Shown here: positions 16,290-24,897 of the stretch, piece by piece | How positions within the stretch are numbered: the stretch's first letter is position 1 | Layout of the letters: each line of letters starts with the position of its first letter | From: Lachnospiraceae bacterium | Lineage (GTDB): Bacteria; Bacillota_A; Clostridia; Lachnospirales; Lachnospiraceae | Direction of reading: 5' to 3' | NCBI GenBank assembly: GCA_017620345.1 | Contig: JAFZQP010000060.1 | Location: forward strand, 1-29,955 | Length of the DNA stretch: 29,955 nucleotides | Notes under the pieces: generated by a model | What the model saw: the letters and a program-made list of their open reading frames with translations, nothing else | What the model was told of the DNA's origin: nothing | Database searches by the model: none | Position numbers and translations under genes: made by a program

Positions 16290-16298
16290 ATTATACCA
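16290..16298 (-). promoter_or_regulatory. extended -10 promoter of the GDSL gene
   Basis: On the minus strand TGGTATAAT (16298-16290) is a TGn-extended -10 with a consensus TATAAT. No good -35 stands 17 bases upstream. Transcription would start only 2-4 bases before the ATG at 16280. Confidence 0.5.
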
Positions 16299-16299
16299 T

Positions 16300-16328
16300 A
16301 AAAAAGGAGATGTGATGTGCACATCTCC
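16300..16328 (-). terminator. intrinsic terminator of the chemoreceptor-CarD unit
   Basis: On the minus strand GGAGATGT (16328-16321), 7-nt loop, ACATCTCC (16313-16306), then six T (16305-16300). It starts 7 bases past the CarD stop. Its T-tract abuts the extended -10 of the next gene. Confidence 0.85.
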
Positions 16329-16334
16329 CTTCCT

Positions 16335-16838
16335 TCATCTCTTCTCGATGTAGCTTCGTATATAGTCCTTAACTTCCTCACGGTCTATCTCAAGTGCGAG
16401 TGCCATCTCCTCATACAGGCGGTTCTCGGCGATCCTGAAATACCGCTCATCGATCGCGGTGGATTTCTTACCGCTCTCAATTCTGGCCTTTCTTCTGAAA
16501 TACATTGTCTTGATTATCCGTATCAGTTTTCTCGGATCTTTGGAATTGACGGCATTCTTGTATTCAAGTTCACGCTTCTTCTCATCCGAGATATTGATCT
16601 GGTCGAGATCATCTATCTCATTCATGAGTTCCTTGACTTCTTCCTTGCCAAGTGCAAACCTTAAGGCCTCATCATCTCCTTCCACCGGCACATAGATCGT
16701 TGCGGCGGAGTCAAAACAGGGGCGCAGTGTGTAATACTTCTTGTTGGCAACGGATTTGCCCATACCCGCAAGAGGGCCGATCTTCTCGATCCTACACACA
16801 CCGTTACTGCACACAACCGTATCGCCCACACTGTACAT
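16335..16838 (-). CDS. CarD/CdnL-family RNA polymerase-binding regulator
   Basis: 167 residues. The N-terminal 60 residues (YSVGDTVVCSNGVCRIEKIG, then KKYYTLRP and IYVPV) form the Tudor-like RNA polymerase beta-subunit interaction domain shared with TRCF. The helical C-terminal part (about 70-167) is the DNA-contacting CarD domain. CarD proteins stabilise open promoter complexes, notably at rRNA promoters. The ATG has a strong SD (AGGAGGT). It follows the chemoreceptor gene by 62 bases in the same direction and may be co-transcribed with it; no convincing promoter was found in the gap. Regulatory targets cannot be read from the window. Confidence 0.88.
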   Translation of the reverse strand: MYSVGDTVVCSNGVCRIEKIGPLAGMGKSVANKKYYTLRPCFDSAATIYVPVEGDDEALRFALGKEEVKELMNEIDDLDQINISDEKKRELEYKNAVNSKDPRKLIRIIKTMYFRRKARIESGKKSTAIDERYFRIAENRLYEEMALALEIDREEVKDYIRSYIEKR

Positions 16839-16900
16839 AAAAACCTCCTGTTAAAATTTGACAATCTACAACACTTTTACTGAAAATGTAAGAGTAAAGA

Positions 16901-18616
16901 TCAATCGAGCTGGAATTCTCCGACGATATCCTGGAGCTGTACGACACAGTTCTTGCTCTCTTCTACAAGGCCGCTCGTTTCGCTCGTTCTGGATACCATG
17001 TCAGTCGTCTTCTCAGCGATCTCCGTAACGCCGACAGTCGACTCGCCGACCGTTGAAGTGATCCCCTGGATCGCATCGCTGATCTTCGCGATGGAATCGG
17101 TAAGATTGACTATCGACTCATGTACATCGTTCATGCTTTCCTTGAACTTGACCGCATCATCGTTGTACTGTTCACTTACGCGTGCGAACTCTGCATAATC
17201 CGCAAGTACCGTCTCCTCAAGGAACTCACCTGTTTCGGCAAGACATCCCGACATATTTGATACCGCATTGTTGACTTCGCTTACGATATTGTTGATATCA
17301 GCAACCGTAGTCGATGTCTGGTTCGCAAGGTTTCCGATCTCAGTTGCAACAACCGCAAATCCGCGTCCTGCCTCACCCGCTCTTGCAGCTTCGATCGAAG
17401 CATTGAGTGCAAGGAGTGATGTCTGTGAAGAGATCGCCATGATCGCTTCGGTAAGAGCATTGATCTTCTCAACAGCCTTCGAATCATCGATCGCCTTATC
17501 GGATCTGATCTTAACCGACTCGTATTTTTCCTTCGTCCTCTCTGTTGCAGCGATCGTCTTGTCACGAAGATCCGCAGCTCTTTCCATAACCTCTTTGGAC
17601 ATTGTATCTCCGGCCTCGGAAAGTGCCTGGATATCCTCTGCTCCGGTCTTCATATAACCGATGTTCGCATAAATACTCTCGGTCGTTGCCGTAGTCTCCT
17701 GCATTCCTGCTGCCAGCTCCTCGGTTGTTGCCGAGTTGTCCGTACACATCGAGTTGACAACGTTTGTAACATCCTCAAGCTGGTCAACGTTACCGTTGAT
17801 CCTTGATGAAGCGTCATCAATGCTCGCAACCATCCTGCGAAGACTCGTACGCATTCCGGCAACGGCTCTTGCCATAACGCCGTTTTCATCATGACGCTTT
17901 ACGAGCCTGTCGGAATTAGGATTGTGTCTGAAATCGAATTTACTTGTCTTGTCAAGTATCTCTGTGATCTGTTTGATAGGTCTTACGATAAGAACAGACA
18001 TCGCATATGCACCCGCAAGTGAAATAAGGAGCATAACGACCGATATGATGATACCGATATTCCTGATCCTGTTCATCGGCGCAAGGACATCGTCCTCATC
18101 CGCGCTGATGACAAGGATCTGATTTTTATTTGTGATAGCGTAACCTGCGTACTTGTAGGAACCCTTGTACTGATATCTTGCAACTCCGTCTTCAGGAACC
18201 GACCCTGACTGCAGTTGGGAAACGAGCCCTTTAACAACTTCATTCTCCACGGGAGATCCGACCTTTTCCGCAGTCGGATGATAAAGCATGATACCGTCCC
18301 CCGATACAAGATATGCGTAGGAACCGCTTATACCGTCTATAGTGATATTTTCCAGAGCATTCTTGTAGAATTCGGCATTGACCGCCGTAGGTGCCTTTCG
18401 ATTGAGAAGATCCCTCTCCGCCTTGACCGTATACTCGATATACTCCATGCTTATAGCGGTGATCTCGCTCTTTGCGTTCTTGACAAAGATGACCGTACAT
18501 ACGATCACCGTTATAGTCACGCACACGAGCACGAGCAGCATTATCTTAGCCGTGATCGATTTGATAAAGGGAACTTTTTCCTCGTCTTTTTTCCTGTTCT
18601 TCACATTCTGAGCCAT
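16901..18616 (-). CDS. methyl-accepting chemotaxis protein with extracytoplasmic Cache-type sensor
   Basis: 571 residues. Transmembrane helix at about 23-46, extracytoplasmic sensor at 47-185 with Cache features ([24 protein letters not shown] at about 97-120; quoted here only as landmarks), second helix at about 186-210, HAMP at 211-263, then the coiled-coil signalling domain. The conserved tip [21 protein letters not shown] (394-414) continues into [15 protein letters not shown] and contacts CheA/CheW. No C-terminal CheR-tether pentapeptide is present. Single Cache domains of this sort usually bind small metabolites such as amino acids or carboxylates; the ligand is not predictable here. 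No other chemotaxis gene is in the window, so it is an orphan receptor. Confidence 0.95.
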   Translation of the reverse strand: MAQNVKNRKKDEEKVPFIKSITAKIMLLVLVCVTITVIVCTVIFVKNAKSEITAISMEYIEYTVKAERDLLNRKAPTAVNAEFYKNALENITIDGISGSYAYLVSGDGIMLYHPTAEKVGSPVENEVVKGLVSQLQSGSVPEDGVARYQYKGSYKYAGYAITNKNQILVISADEDDVLAPMNRIRNIGIIISVVMLLISLAGAYAMSVLIVRPIKQITEILDKTSKFDFRHNPNSDRLVKRHDENGVMARAVAGMRTSLRRMVASIDDASSRINGNVDQLEDVTNVVNSMCTDNSATTEELAAGMQETTATTESIYANIGYMKTGAEDIQALSEAGDTMSKEVMERAADLRDKTIAATERTKEKYESVKIRSDKAIDDSKAVEKINALTEAIMAISSQTSLLALNASIEAARAGEAGRGFAVVATEIGNLANQTSTTVADINNIVSEVNNAVSNMSGCLAETGEFLEETVLADYAEFARVSEQYNDDAVKFKESMNDVHESIVNLTDSIAKISDAIQGITSTVGESTVGVTEIAEKTTDMVSRTSETSGLVEESKNCVVQLQDIVGEFQLD

Positions 18617-18663
18617 AACCTATACCCTTCCTTCTCCTATAATAATAAGGAAAATATGTAAAA

Positions 18664-18692
18664 ATTATACATGAATGTGATGGAAAAAACAA
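18664..18692 (-). promoter_or_regulatory. sigma-A promoter of the chemoreceptor gene
   Basis: On the minus strand TTGTTT (18692-18687), 17 bases, TATAAT (18669-18664). No sigma-28-type flagellar/chemotaxis promoter was seen, so the receptor is probably expressed by the housekeeping sigma factor. A purine-rich SD (GGAGAAGGAAGG) precedes the ATG. Confidence 0.65.
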
Positions 18693-18713
18693 CAATTATT
18701 GTGCGTTTTTACG

Positions 18714-20075
18714 CTATTTTTCCATTTTCAGGAACATGGATGAATAAGGCTTCATCCGAAGCCCGCCGCCAAAATCGATCTTCTCACCCGAGATAAGATC
18801 ATCGGCCGTTCCGCAGCCGGCATCAAAATGTGCTGTATATTCCTCCCCGTCGGCATTTATGCAAACAAGTACTCTTTCATCATCGCACCTTCTCTCGATG
18901 ATGCACTGCTTATTTGTAAGGACAACATTTTTAAAATCACCGTAACACAGCGCCTTACTTTCGTGTTTGGCCTTTGCTATCCTTGAAATATGCTCTGTAA
19001 GGGCGTTTTCCTGCGGCGCATCAAAGCACGGGCGAAGCGCGGGATCTCCCATCGACTTGTCTGCCTTCTCACCCCATTCGCTTCCGTAATACACACTCGG
19101 TATCCCGGGCATTCCAAACGCAAGAGAATATATGAGCGGCAGATGTGCTTCGTTGGACAGGATGCTCGCCACTCTTGTAACATCGTGGTTATCAACAAAC
19201 GAGAGCAGATGTCTTCCGCGGTACAGGCACCAGTTATCCGGCCCGAACTGACGAAGGAGCGAGTGACATATCTCGAACATGTTCATGCTGTTAAAACTTG
19301 AATACAGCCCTTTATAACACTCATAATTCGTAACACTGTGGCACATGTCGTCAGCCATCCAGCGGTTGTAATCGCCGTGAAGACACTCTCCGAGCAAAAA
19401 GAAATCTTCCTTAAGGCCGTTCGTGTATGAGCGAAGCCTTCTGAGGAACTCCTGTGACAGGCAGTAGGCAACATCGAGCCTTATACCGTCTATGTCAAAT
19501 TCATCAACCCATCCCTTTACGCAGTCGAGAATATGGCATACTACGGCCTCATTGCCGAGGTTAAGCTTTACCAGATCATAGTTTCCCTCCCAGCCTTCGT
19601 ACCAGAATCCGTCATTGTAGTTCGAATTGCCGTCGAAGTTCAAACAGAACCAGTCCTTGTAGATACTGTCCCACTTATACTTCTGCACATCAACAAACGC
19701 CCAGAATCCTCGTCCGACATGATTGAACACGCCGTCAACAATGACCTTTATGCCGGCCTTGTGCAGTTCATCCACGACCTTTTTAAAATCATCGTTTGTA
19801 CCTATACGGCTGTCGATGACCGTATAATCCCTCGTATTGTATCCGTGGGTATCGGATTCAAACAGCGGTGAAAAATAGATCGCGTTTATGTTAAGTTTCT
19901 TAAGATGATCGATCCAGTCTATGACCTTAAGTATCGAATGATTTTCTCCCGAATGCTCCGGCTTTTCTCCTGCATTTCTTTCCTCGGCGCAAAGAGCCCT
20001 TCCCGGGTTCTCGAACGGTGCTCCGCAGAAGCCGAGCGGATAGAACTGATAAAATACTGATTCATATGCCCACAT
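18714..20075 (-). CDS. GH13 alpha-amylase-family glycoside hydrolase, cytoplasmic
   Basis: 453 residues from the ATG at 20075, which has a GGAGG SD; the frame is open to 20141, but that extension is not conserved-looking. All four GH13 regions are present: VIVDGVFNHVG (Asp114, Asn118-His119), GIRLDVAYC (nucleophile Asp201), LLGECLHGD (acid/base Glu230) and FVDNHDVTR (Asp298). A short C-terminal beta domain follows (about 395-453). The absence of a signal peptide implies action on imported maltodextrins or glycogen-derived oligosaccharides. The length suits maltogenic-amylase/glucosidase-like enzymes without N-terminal starch-binding domains. Exact specificity cannot be told from the motifs. 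It ends in TAG and is divergent from the endonuclease IV gene. Confidence 0.92.
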   Translation of the reverse strand: MWAYESVFYQFYPLGFCGAPFENPGRALCAEERNAGEKPEHSGENHSILKVIDWIDHLKKLNINAIYFSPLFESDTHGYNTRDYTVIDSRIGTNDDFKKVVDELHKAGIKVIVDGVFNHVGRGFWAFVDVQKYKWDSIYKDWFCLNFDGNSNYNDGFWYEGWEGNYDLVKLNLGNEAVVCHILDCVKGWVDEFDIDGIRLDVAYCLSQEFLRRLRSYTNGLKEDFFLLGECLHGDYNRWMADDMCHSVTNYECYKGLYSSFNSMNMFEICHSLLRQFGPDNWCLYRGRHLLSFVDNHDVTRVASILSNEAHLPLIYSLAFGMPGIPSVYYGSEWGEKADKSMGDPALRPCFDAPQENALTEHISRIAKAKHESKALCYGDFKNVVLTNKQCIIERRCDDERVLVCINADGEEYTAHFDAGCGTADDLISGEKIDFGGGLRMKPYSSMFLKMEK

Positions 20076-20119
20076 GATATTTCCTCCCTCATTGCCTGTT
20101 TTCTTCCAAATATCTACAT

Positions 20120-20148
20120 ATAGTATCATGTCTTTACACAAAGCGCAA
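20120..20148 (-). promoter_or_regulatory. candidate promoter of the GH13 gene
   Basis: On the minus strand TTGCGC (20148-20143), 17 bases, TACTAT (20125-20120). It overlaps the nfo promoter on the other strand (20133-20161). Confidence 0.5.
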
Positions 20149-20161
20149 TAAATTGTATAAT
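20133..20161 (+). promoter_or_regulatory. sigma-A promoter of nfo
   Basis: TTTACA (20133-20138), 17 bases, TATAAT (20156-20161). The start would be near 20168, giving a leader of about 48 nt. Confidence 0.7.
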
Positions 20162-20215
20162 CTGTGCATTAAGACTAGGGTGCGGGGCAAAGTATTCCCG
20201 CGAAAGGATACGATT

Positions 20216-21091
20216 ATGTCAGAAATTCTTCTCGGTTCGCACTGCAAGATGTGCGGAAAAGATATGTTCCTCGGCTCCGCAAAGGAAGCCGCATCATACG
20301 GCGCCAATGCCTTCATGGTATACACAGGCGCACCGCAGAACACGAAACGTAAGGATGTTTCGGAACTTCGCGTTGATGAGGGACATGCGTATATGAAGGA
20401 GCACGGCATAGAAAAGCTCGTGATCCATGCTCCGTATATAATAAACCTCGGCAATACGATAAAGCCCGAGATATACAAGCTTGCAAAGGATTTCCTTGCG
20501 ATCGAGGTGGAGCGGACCGTTGCGATGGGAAGCGATACCCTGATACTTCACCCCGGTTCGGCTGTAGGCGCCGACAGAGGCGATGCGATCGCTCAGATAA
20601 TCGAAGGACTTGATGAGATACTGACGCCCGACATGAAATGCAATATCGCACTTGAGACCATGGCGGGCAAAGGCAGTGAGATCGGATGTACATTCGAAGA
20701 ACTCGCCAGCATCATAAACGGCGTGAAATGCAGCGACAAACTGAAGGTCTGCTTTGATACATGCCACGTGTTTGATGCGGGTTACGATATAGTCAGTGAT
20801 CTTGAAGGAGTTCTTGACAGATTCGATAAGATAGTCGGAAAAGATAAGATAAGCGTATTTCACATAAACGATTCAAAGAATACGCTCGGTTCTCACAAAG
20901 ACAGGCACGCCAACATCGGCGAAGGTTCTATCGGGCTCGAAGCGATATGTGCCGTAGTGGGTCATCCTGATTTTAAGGATATCCCGAAGATACTTGAGAC
21001 CCCGTACATCCCGGATCCCGACGATCCGGACGGAGAAACGTTACCGCCGTACAAAGAGGAGATCGCACTTATCCGAAAGCACCTTGCATGA
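20216..21091 (+). CDS. nfo: endonuclease IV (AP endonuclease)
   Basis: 291 residues from ATG 20216, with AAAGGA 9 bases upstream. It incises DNA 5' of abasic sites and trims blocked 3' ends in base-excision repair. All nine zinc ligands known from E. coli Nfo are found at nearly the same positions: His71, His112, Glu147, Asp181, His184, His216, Asp229, His231 and Glu261. Landmarks include LVIHAPYI, LILHPGSAVG, CFDTCHVFDAGYD and HANIGEG. Transcribed alone from its own promoter. Its TGA directly abuts the stop of the convergent HAD gene with no spacer. Confidence 0.97.
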   Translation: MSEILLGSHCKMCGKDMFLGSAKEAASYGANAFMVYTGAPQNTKRKDVSELRVDEGHAYMKEHGIEKLVIHAPYIINLGNTIKPEIYKLAKDFLAIEVERTVAMGSDTLILHPGSAVGADRGDAIAQIIEGLDEILTPDMKCNIALETMAGKGSEIGCTFEELASIINGVKCSDKLKVCFDTCHVFDAGYDIVSDLEGVLDRFDKIVGKDKISVFHINDSKNTLGSHKDRHANIGEGSIGLEAICAVVGHPDFKDIPKILETPYIPDPDDPDGETLPPYKEEIALIRKHLA

Positions 21092-21736
21092 TCAGACGCT
21101 CGGTGCGAACAACGGTATCAGATCGGACGGTTTGGATATCGTGTAGTCAGGCGCTTTGCAGTGCCCGAAACCGTATTCGGCGAACACGAACCTGACCCCG
21201 GCAGCTCTCGATGCCTCCTCATCCATGTGGGTGTCGCCTACGTAGACCGGATTCTAAAGAGAGTGTTTTTCCATGATATACCTTATGTTATCAGCCTTAA
21301 GCAGCCCGGTATCTCCGGGGCATACATGGTCCTTAAAAAATTTTCCGAATCCCGTCTTCTTACAGAACAGTTCGATATAGCCGGCCTGGCAGTTACTTAC
21401 GACAAACAGCTCATGCCGCGAAGAAAGCGTCTGAAGTGTCCTCTCAAAATCGGGATACAGTTCCCCTGCTTCCCTGTCGAGAAAATCATGCTCGTACGAA
21501 AAACAAAGCGGCTTGAAGCGCTTTCTAACCTCTTCGCTCTCATCGGGCATGATAGCAAGGATTATATCATCCATCGGAAGTCCGAAAAGAGACTTCAGCT
21601 GTGCTGCGGTAACCGATATTCCTTCTATCCCACTATCTTCGATCGCCTTGTTCCACGCGCGTTCCACAACATTTGTCGAATCCCACAATGTTCCGTCCAC
21701 ATCAAATATTATCCCGTCGGTCTCTACGGTATTCAT
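21092..21736 (-). pseudogene. HAD-family phosphatase interrupted by one in-frame TAG
   Basis: The start at 21736 has a perfect-looking SD (AGGAGG, 6 bases upstream). The frame encodes HAD motif I DVDGTLWDS (Asp12/Asp14), motif II VVSNC (Ser114) and motif III Lys147, then hits TAG at codon 161 (21256-21254). The same frame continues for 53 more codons with motif IV (NPVYVGDTHMDEEASRAAG, Asp168 and Asp172) and a YGFG...DYTI tail to a TGA at 21094-21092, exactly as in intact phosphoglycolate phosphatase-like enzymes. The 160-residue product lacks the metal-binding motif IV and is probably inactive. A single base change (for example TAG from AAG) would restore a 214-residue enzyme. Sequencing error, recent nonsense mutation or read-through cannot be separated here. 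Confidence 0.75.
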
Positions 21737-21752
21737 TTCAATCCTCCTGATC

Positions 21753-24242
21753 TCAAACAATCAATCCATTCGGGTTCCAGAATATCTCAAGGCTTTCCGC
21801 GATATCATCAACCCTGCAAATATGATAATCCTCCCACTCGCGCGGGAACAGTCTCAGATAGTCGCGTCCCAGAAATCTTTCGTCAAGGAGTGCAACGACT
21901 CCCCTGTCCTCTTCAGTTCTTATAACGCGTCCGGCCGCCTGAAGCACCTTGTTCATTCCCGGATAACGGTATGCATATGCAAATCCGTCAAGCCCCATCT
22001 CATCATAGCAGCGTTTCATCAGATCGCGTTCCGCGCACACCATCGGAAGTCCCGTTCCGACTATGATCGCACCGATAAGCGCGTCGTTCTTCAGATCTAT
22101 CCCTTCTGAAAATATACCTCCCAGAACACAGAATCCGATAAGCGTATCATCATTTTGTTCGGCAAATCTTGACAGAAAATCTTCCCTGTCTGCCTCCGAC
22201 ATGGACGCAGACTGTATGATGACCTCCTGATCTTCGGGAGCAAAATATCTGCTCATATACAGATCGTAAACATTTTCGAGCATTGCAAATGACGGAAAGA
22301 AAACCATGTAATTCCCGCATCTGGCCTGCGTCATGGCAAAGATATACCTTGCCATCTTATCGTATTCGCTCTCGCCTCTTCTTGTGTATTTGCTCGTTAC
22401 ATCCCTTGCGACAAGAAGCGCCCTGTTAGCCGGGTCGAACACGGACCTTGCATATACCGCCGGATCCTCTTCGTCGGCACCGAGCATCATACGGTAATAA
22501 CCTATCGGGATAAGCGTGGCTGAGAAGAACACCGTCGCTCTTGCCCTGTCCGTACACGCTCTTACCCTCTTTGCCGGATTGGCACACATAAGGTGCGCGG
22601 CAAAGTCTCCGTTATCCTCAAGTTTCGTGTAGGTAACGTAGTCTTTTTCGTTCATGTTTTCATATATGTTCAGAAAATGCCTCAGTTCAAAATAAAACTC
22701 CAGCAGTTCATCCGTATGCGCAAACCGGTCATGATCATCAAGAAACTGTTCTATCCTTCCGTTAAGCCTCAAAAGAAGATTAACAAAAGGATCAAAGCTG
22801 TCAACGACTTTGACATTGTTCTCGCACTCTCTCTTAAGTGTCAGCAGATGTCTGTTGCAGCTCTCAAGCGATCTTGCAAGATAAGGATCGGTATCCTTGA
22901 CGAGCCGTTTGATATCAAGAAAATGTTCCTTGACGAGCTTTGCTGAATACATCTTCATGGCGCGCTCGGCAAGGTTATGCGCCTCATCGATAAGAAACAG
23001 GAACGATCCAGAAGCACTGTCCCCGAAAAATCTGCGCAGATATACGTTGGGATCGAACACGTAATTGTAGTCACATATTATCATGTCGGAAAAGAGCGAC
23101 ATATCAAGCGAGAATTCAAAAGGACAGACCATGTGCTTATCCGAATACTCTCTGATCTTCTCCCTTGAAAAGTCATCTTCGCCTATCAGAAGATCGTACA
23201 TCGCATCGTTGATCCTGTCATAGTGTCCCTTTGCATACGGACACGCATCGGGATTACACTCGCACTTATCGAGCGGACATATCTTTTCCTTGGCGGTAAG
23301 CACAACGGATTTAAGCTTCAGTCCGCCTTCCCGCAAAACCTTAAGACAATCCGCCGCAACGGTTCTCGTGATCGTCTTGGCGGTCAGGTAAAATATCTTT
23401 TCGGCCTTATCCTCGGGGAATGATTTTAACGAAGGATATACGTTGGCAAGCGTCTTACCGACTCCGGTCGGAGCCATTACAAACAGACGCTCTCTCTTTG
23501 ATATCGAGCTGTACACCTGCGCCACGAGCTCGCGCTGTCCGCTCCGGTACGGATACGGAAAATCAAGCGTCTCTATGCTCATGTTACGGATCTTCTTCCA
23601 GCCTGTTTCAAAGTCCGCCCATCTGACATACGACTTTATAAGCCCTCTGAACCATGCTGTTATCTCTTCGCGCTTATACAGGCTGTCAAAATATCTGACC
23701 TCCTTCGTCTCGGTATTGCAGTATGTAATGCGCACACCTATCTCGGGCAGATCCGCCATGTCTGATACCATATATGCATAGCACAGGGCCTGCGCCATAT
23801 GTACTTTTTCGGGTTCCCTGATCCGTTCGAGTTCGCGGTAAGTGGTCTTGATCTCATCGATGATCACATGCCGTGCCTGATCGATCTGCCCGCCCACAGT
23901 AAGTTCAAATGGTTCCTGTGATCCTTCGGGTTCATCAAGCTTTGCGGTCTTTTTATCATCGTCTTCGGAAAACAAAATCCGGTCATCAAAACAGGACGGT
24001 ATGATTATACCGTCCGCTCTTCCGTCAATGATTATGTCAGCATCTCCTCGCCGGATGATGCATTTTAAATAGACCTCGGCGTGATAAGATTTTCCCATGC
24101 GCCGCTGTATCATACGGTGAATGTTGGCACCTTCAAGCATCACTTCCGGACCCGAGCCGGTATTGCGGCGCCTGTCTATGTCACCGCTTCGCATGATGAA
24201 CTCAACCAATCCCCGTACTGATATATGGATCTGCGGGACCAT
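21753..24242 (-). CDS. RecB-like nuclease fused to DinG/Rad3-type Fe-S DNA helicase
   Basis: 829 residues. Residues 1-215 look like a PD-(D/E)XK nuclease: DGRADG (Asp77), VIIDEIKTT (Glu130, Lys132) and the QALCYAY motif of Cas4/RecB-type nucleases. Residues 230-829 are an XPD/DinG-class helicase: Walker A APTGVGKT (257-264), DEAH (419-422), motif VI QAAGRVIRTEEDRG, and cysteines 322, 327, 329, 334 and 373 that can supply the four ligands of the Fe-S cluster. It should translocate 5'-3' on single-stranded DNA and cut nearby, in repair or replication restart. Start: ISVRGLVEFIMRSGDI is a typical beginning of this family. One base separates its ATG from the Hpt stop; there is no clear SD, suggesting translational coupling. 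Confidence 0.88.
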   Translation of the reverse strand: MVPQIHISVRGLVEFIMRSGDIDRRRNTGSGPEVMLEGANIHRMIQRRMGKSYHAEVYLKCIIRRGDADIIIDGRADGIIIPSCFDDRILFSEDDDKKTAKLDEPEGSQEPFELTVGGQIDQARHVIIDEIKTTYRELERIREPEKVHMAQALCYAYMVSDMADLPEIGVRITYCNTETKEVRYFDSLYKREEITAWFRGLIKSYVRWADFETGWKKIRNMSIETLDFPYPYRSGQRELVAQVYSSISKRERLFVMAPTGVGKTLANVYPSLKSFPEDKAEKIFYLTAKTITRTVAADCLKVLREGGLKLKSVVLTAKEKICPLDKCECNPDACPYAKGHYDRINDAMYDLLIGEDDFSREKIREYSDKHMVCPFEFSLDMSLFSDMIICDYNYVFDPNVYLRRFFGDSASGSFLFLIDEAHNLAERAMKMYSAKLVKEHFLDIKRLVKDTDPYLARSLESCNRHLLTLKRECENNVKVVDSFDPFVNLLLRLNGRIEQFLDDHDRFAHTDELLEFYFELRHFLNIYENMNEKDYVTYTKLEDNGDFAAHLMCANPAKRVRACTDRARATVFFSATLIPIGYYRMMLGADEEDPAVYARSVFDPANRALLVARDVTSKYTRRGESEYDKMARYIFAMTQARCGNYMVFFPSFAMLENVYDLYMSRYFAPEDQEVIIQSASMSEADREDFLSRFAEQNDDTLIGFCVLGGIFSEGIDLKNDALIGAIIVGTGLPMVCAERDLMKRCYDEMGLDGFAYAYRYPGMNKVLQAAGRVIRTEEDRGVVALLDERFLGRDYLRLFPREWEDYHICRVDDIAESLEIFWNPNGLIV

Positions 24243-24243
24243 C

Positions 24244-24579
24244 TTACAGTGCTGCCTTTATCTTCTCAAGTATATCGGAATATTTGGCAACCAGCGACTC
24301 ATTGTTGTCCCTGATAAAATCAGCATTGCCGTCGGCTGCAGCATATTCAAGCTCCTTGGCAAGATCGGACAGTTCGATCGCTCCTATCGTCCGGCTCGTC
24401 GACTTGATCGCATGTGCGATCACCCTGTAATTAGCCAGATCCTGCGCATCAAAATAACGCTTCAGCTCCTCGCGTCTGTCCTCTTCAAGATATCCCTCGA
24501 GTATCTCGCGGTATATCTCCTCGTCACCGGCGCAGTATTCCAGTGCGATTTCCTGATCAAGAAATTCAAATCCTGTCAT
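24244..24579 (-). CDS. histidine phosphotransfer (Hpt) domain protein
   Basis: 111 residues, all helical. The motif IAHAIKSTSRTIGA gives the phospho-accepting His56, with the Lys and Ser three and four residues on, as in Hpt modules. Hpt proteins carry phosphate between response-regulator receiver domains in multistep phosphorelays. No histidine kinase or receiver domain is encoded in the window, so its partners are elsewhere. GAGAGG precedes the ATG. The gene lies 10 bases after the STAS gene and is followed at once by the helicase, so it belongs to the same transcript. A stand-alone Hpt directly behind a partner-switching cassette is unusual. Confidence 0.88.
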   Translation of the reverse strand: MTGFEFLDQEIALEYCAGDEEIYREILEGYLEEDRREELKRYFDAQDLANYRVIAHAIKSTSRTIGAIELSDLAKELEYAAADGNADFIRDNNESLVAKYSDILEKIKAAL

Positions 24580-24589
24580 TTCAAACCTC

Positions 24590-24886
24590 TCATTCTATGG
24601 TGAGTATCTCCGAAAATCCCGTAACATCAAAGATCTCCATTATGATGTCACTGACATTTATGAATCTCATCTTACCCTGTTTTTCCATGACCTTCTGAGT
24701 TGACAGAAGAACACGCAGTCCTGCCGATGAGATGTACTCAAGCTTTGAAAGATCAAATGTAAGATCTGTCACTCCTTCGATGATCTCTTTTACTCTTGTT
24801 TCAAGTTCGGGTGCCGTAGTCGTATCAAGACGTCCCTCCGGTATGATCACGAGTTCGCTCCCATTTTTGTTTTCATTGATAGTCAT
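24590..24886 (-). CDS. STAS-domain anti-sigma-factor antagonist (SpoIIAA/RsbV-like)
   Basis: 98 residues, a single STAS domain of normal length. The loop YISSAGLRVLL holds Ser53/Ser54, where SpoIIAA/RsbV-type proteins are phosphorylated by their cognate HATPase kinase. Unphosphorylated antagonist binds the anti-sigma or switch kinase and frees its target. SD AGGAGG stands 7 bases before the ATG, and the gene begins 11 bases after the triple-fusion gene. The same YISSAGLRVLL sequence occurs in the N-terminal STAS domain of that fusion, so the two STAS domains are likely recent duplicates competing for one kinase. No sigma-factor gene is near, so the final output may be something other than a sigma factor. 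Confidence 0.93.
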   Translation of the reverse strand: MTINENKNGSELVIIPEGRLDTTTAPELETRVKEIIEGVTDLTFDLSKLEYISSAGLRVLLSTQKVMEKQGKMRFINVSDIIMEIFDVTGFSEILTIE

Positions 24887-24897
24887 TGTCGTTCCTC

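Noticed and set aside
16839..16900. Promoter for carD
   Set aside because: TTACAT-17-TAGATT can be drawn on the minus strand, but both hexamers are poor; read-through from the chemoreceptor gene is equally likely.
21254..21256. Pyrrolysine or general TAG reassignment
   Set aside because: Other genes here end in TAG, no pyl gene is in the window, and a single-base nonsense change or read error explains the pattern more simply.
21161..21925. 254-codon open frame on the plus strand across the broken HAD gene
   Set aside because: Antisense to the HAD gene and the helicase end. The HAD motifs on the minus strand continue through the stop codon, so this is a shadow rather than a replacement gene.
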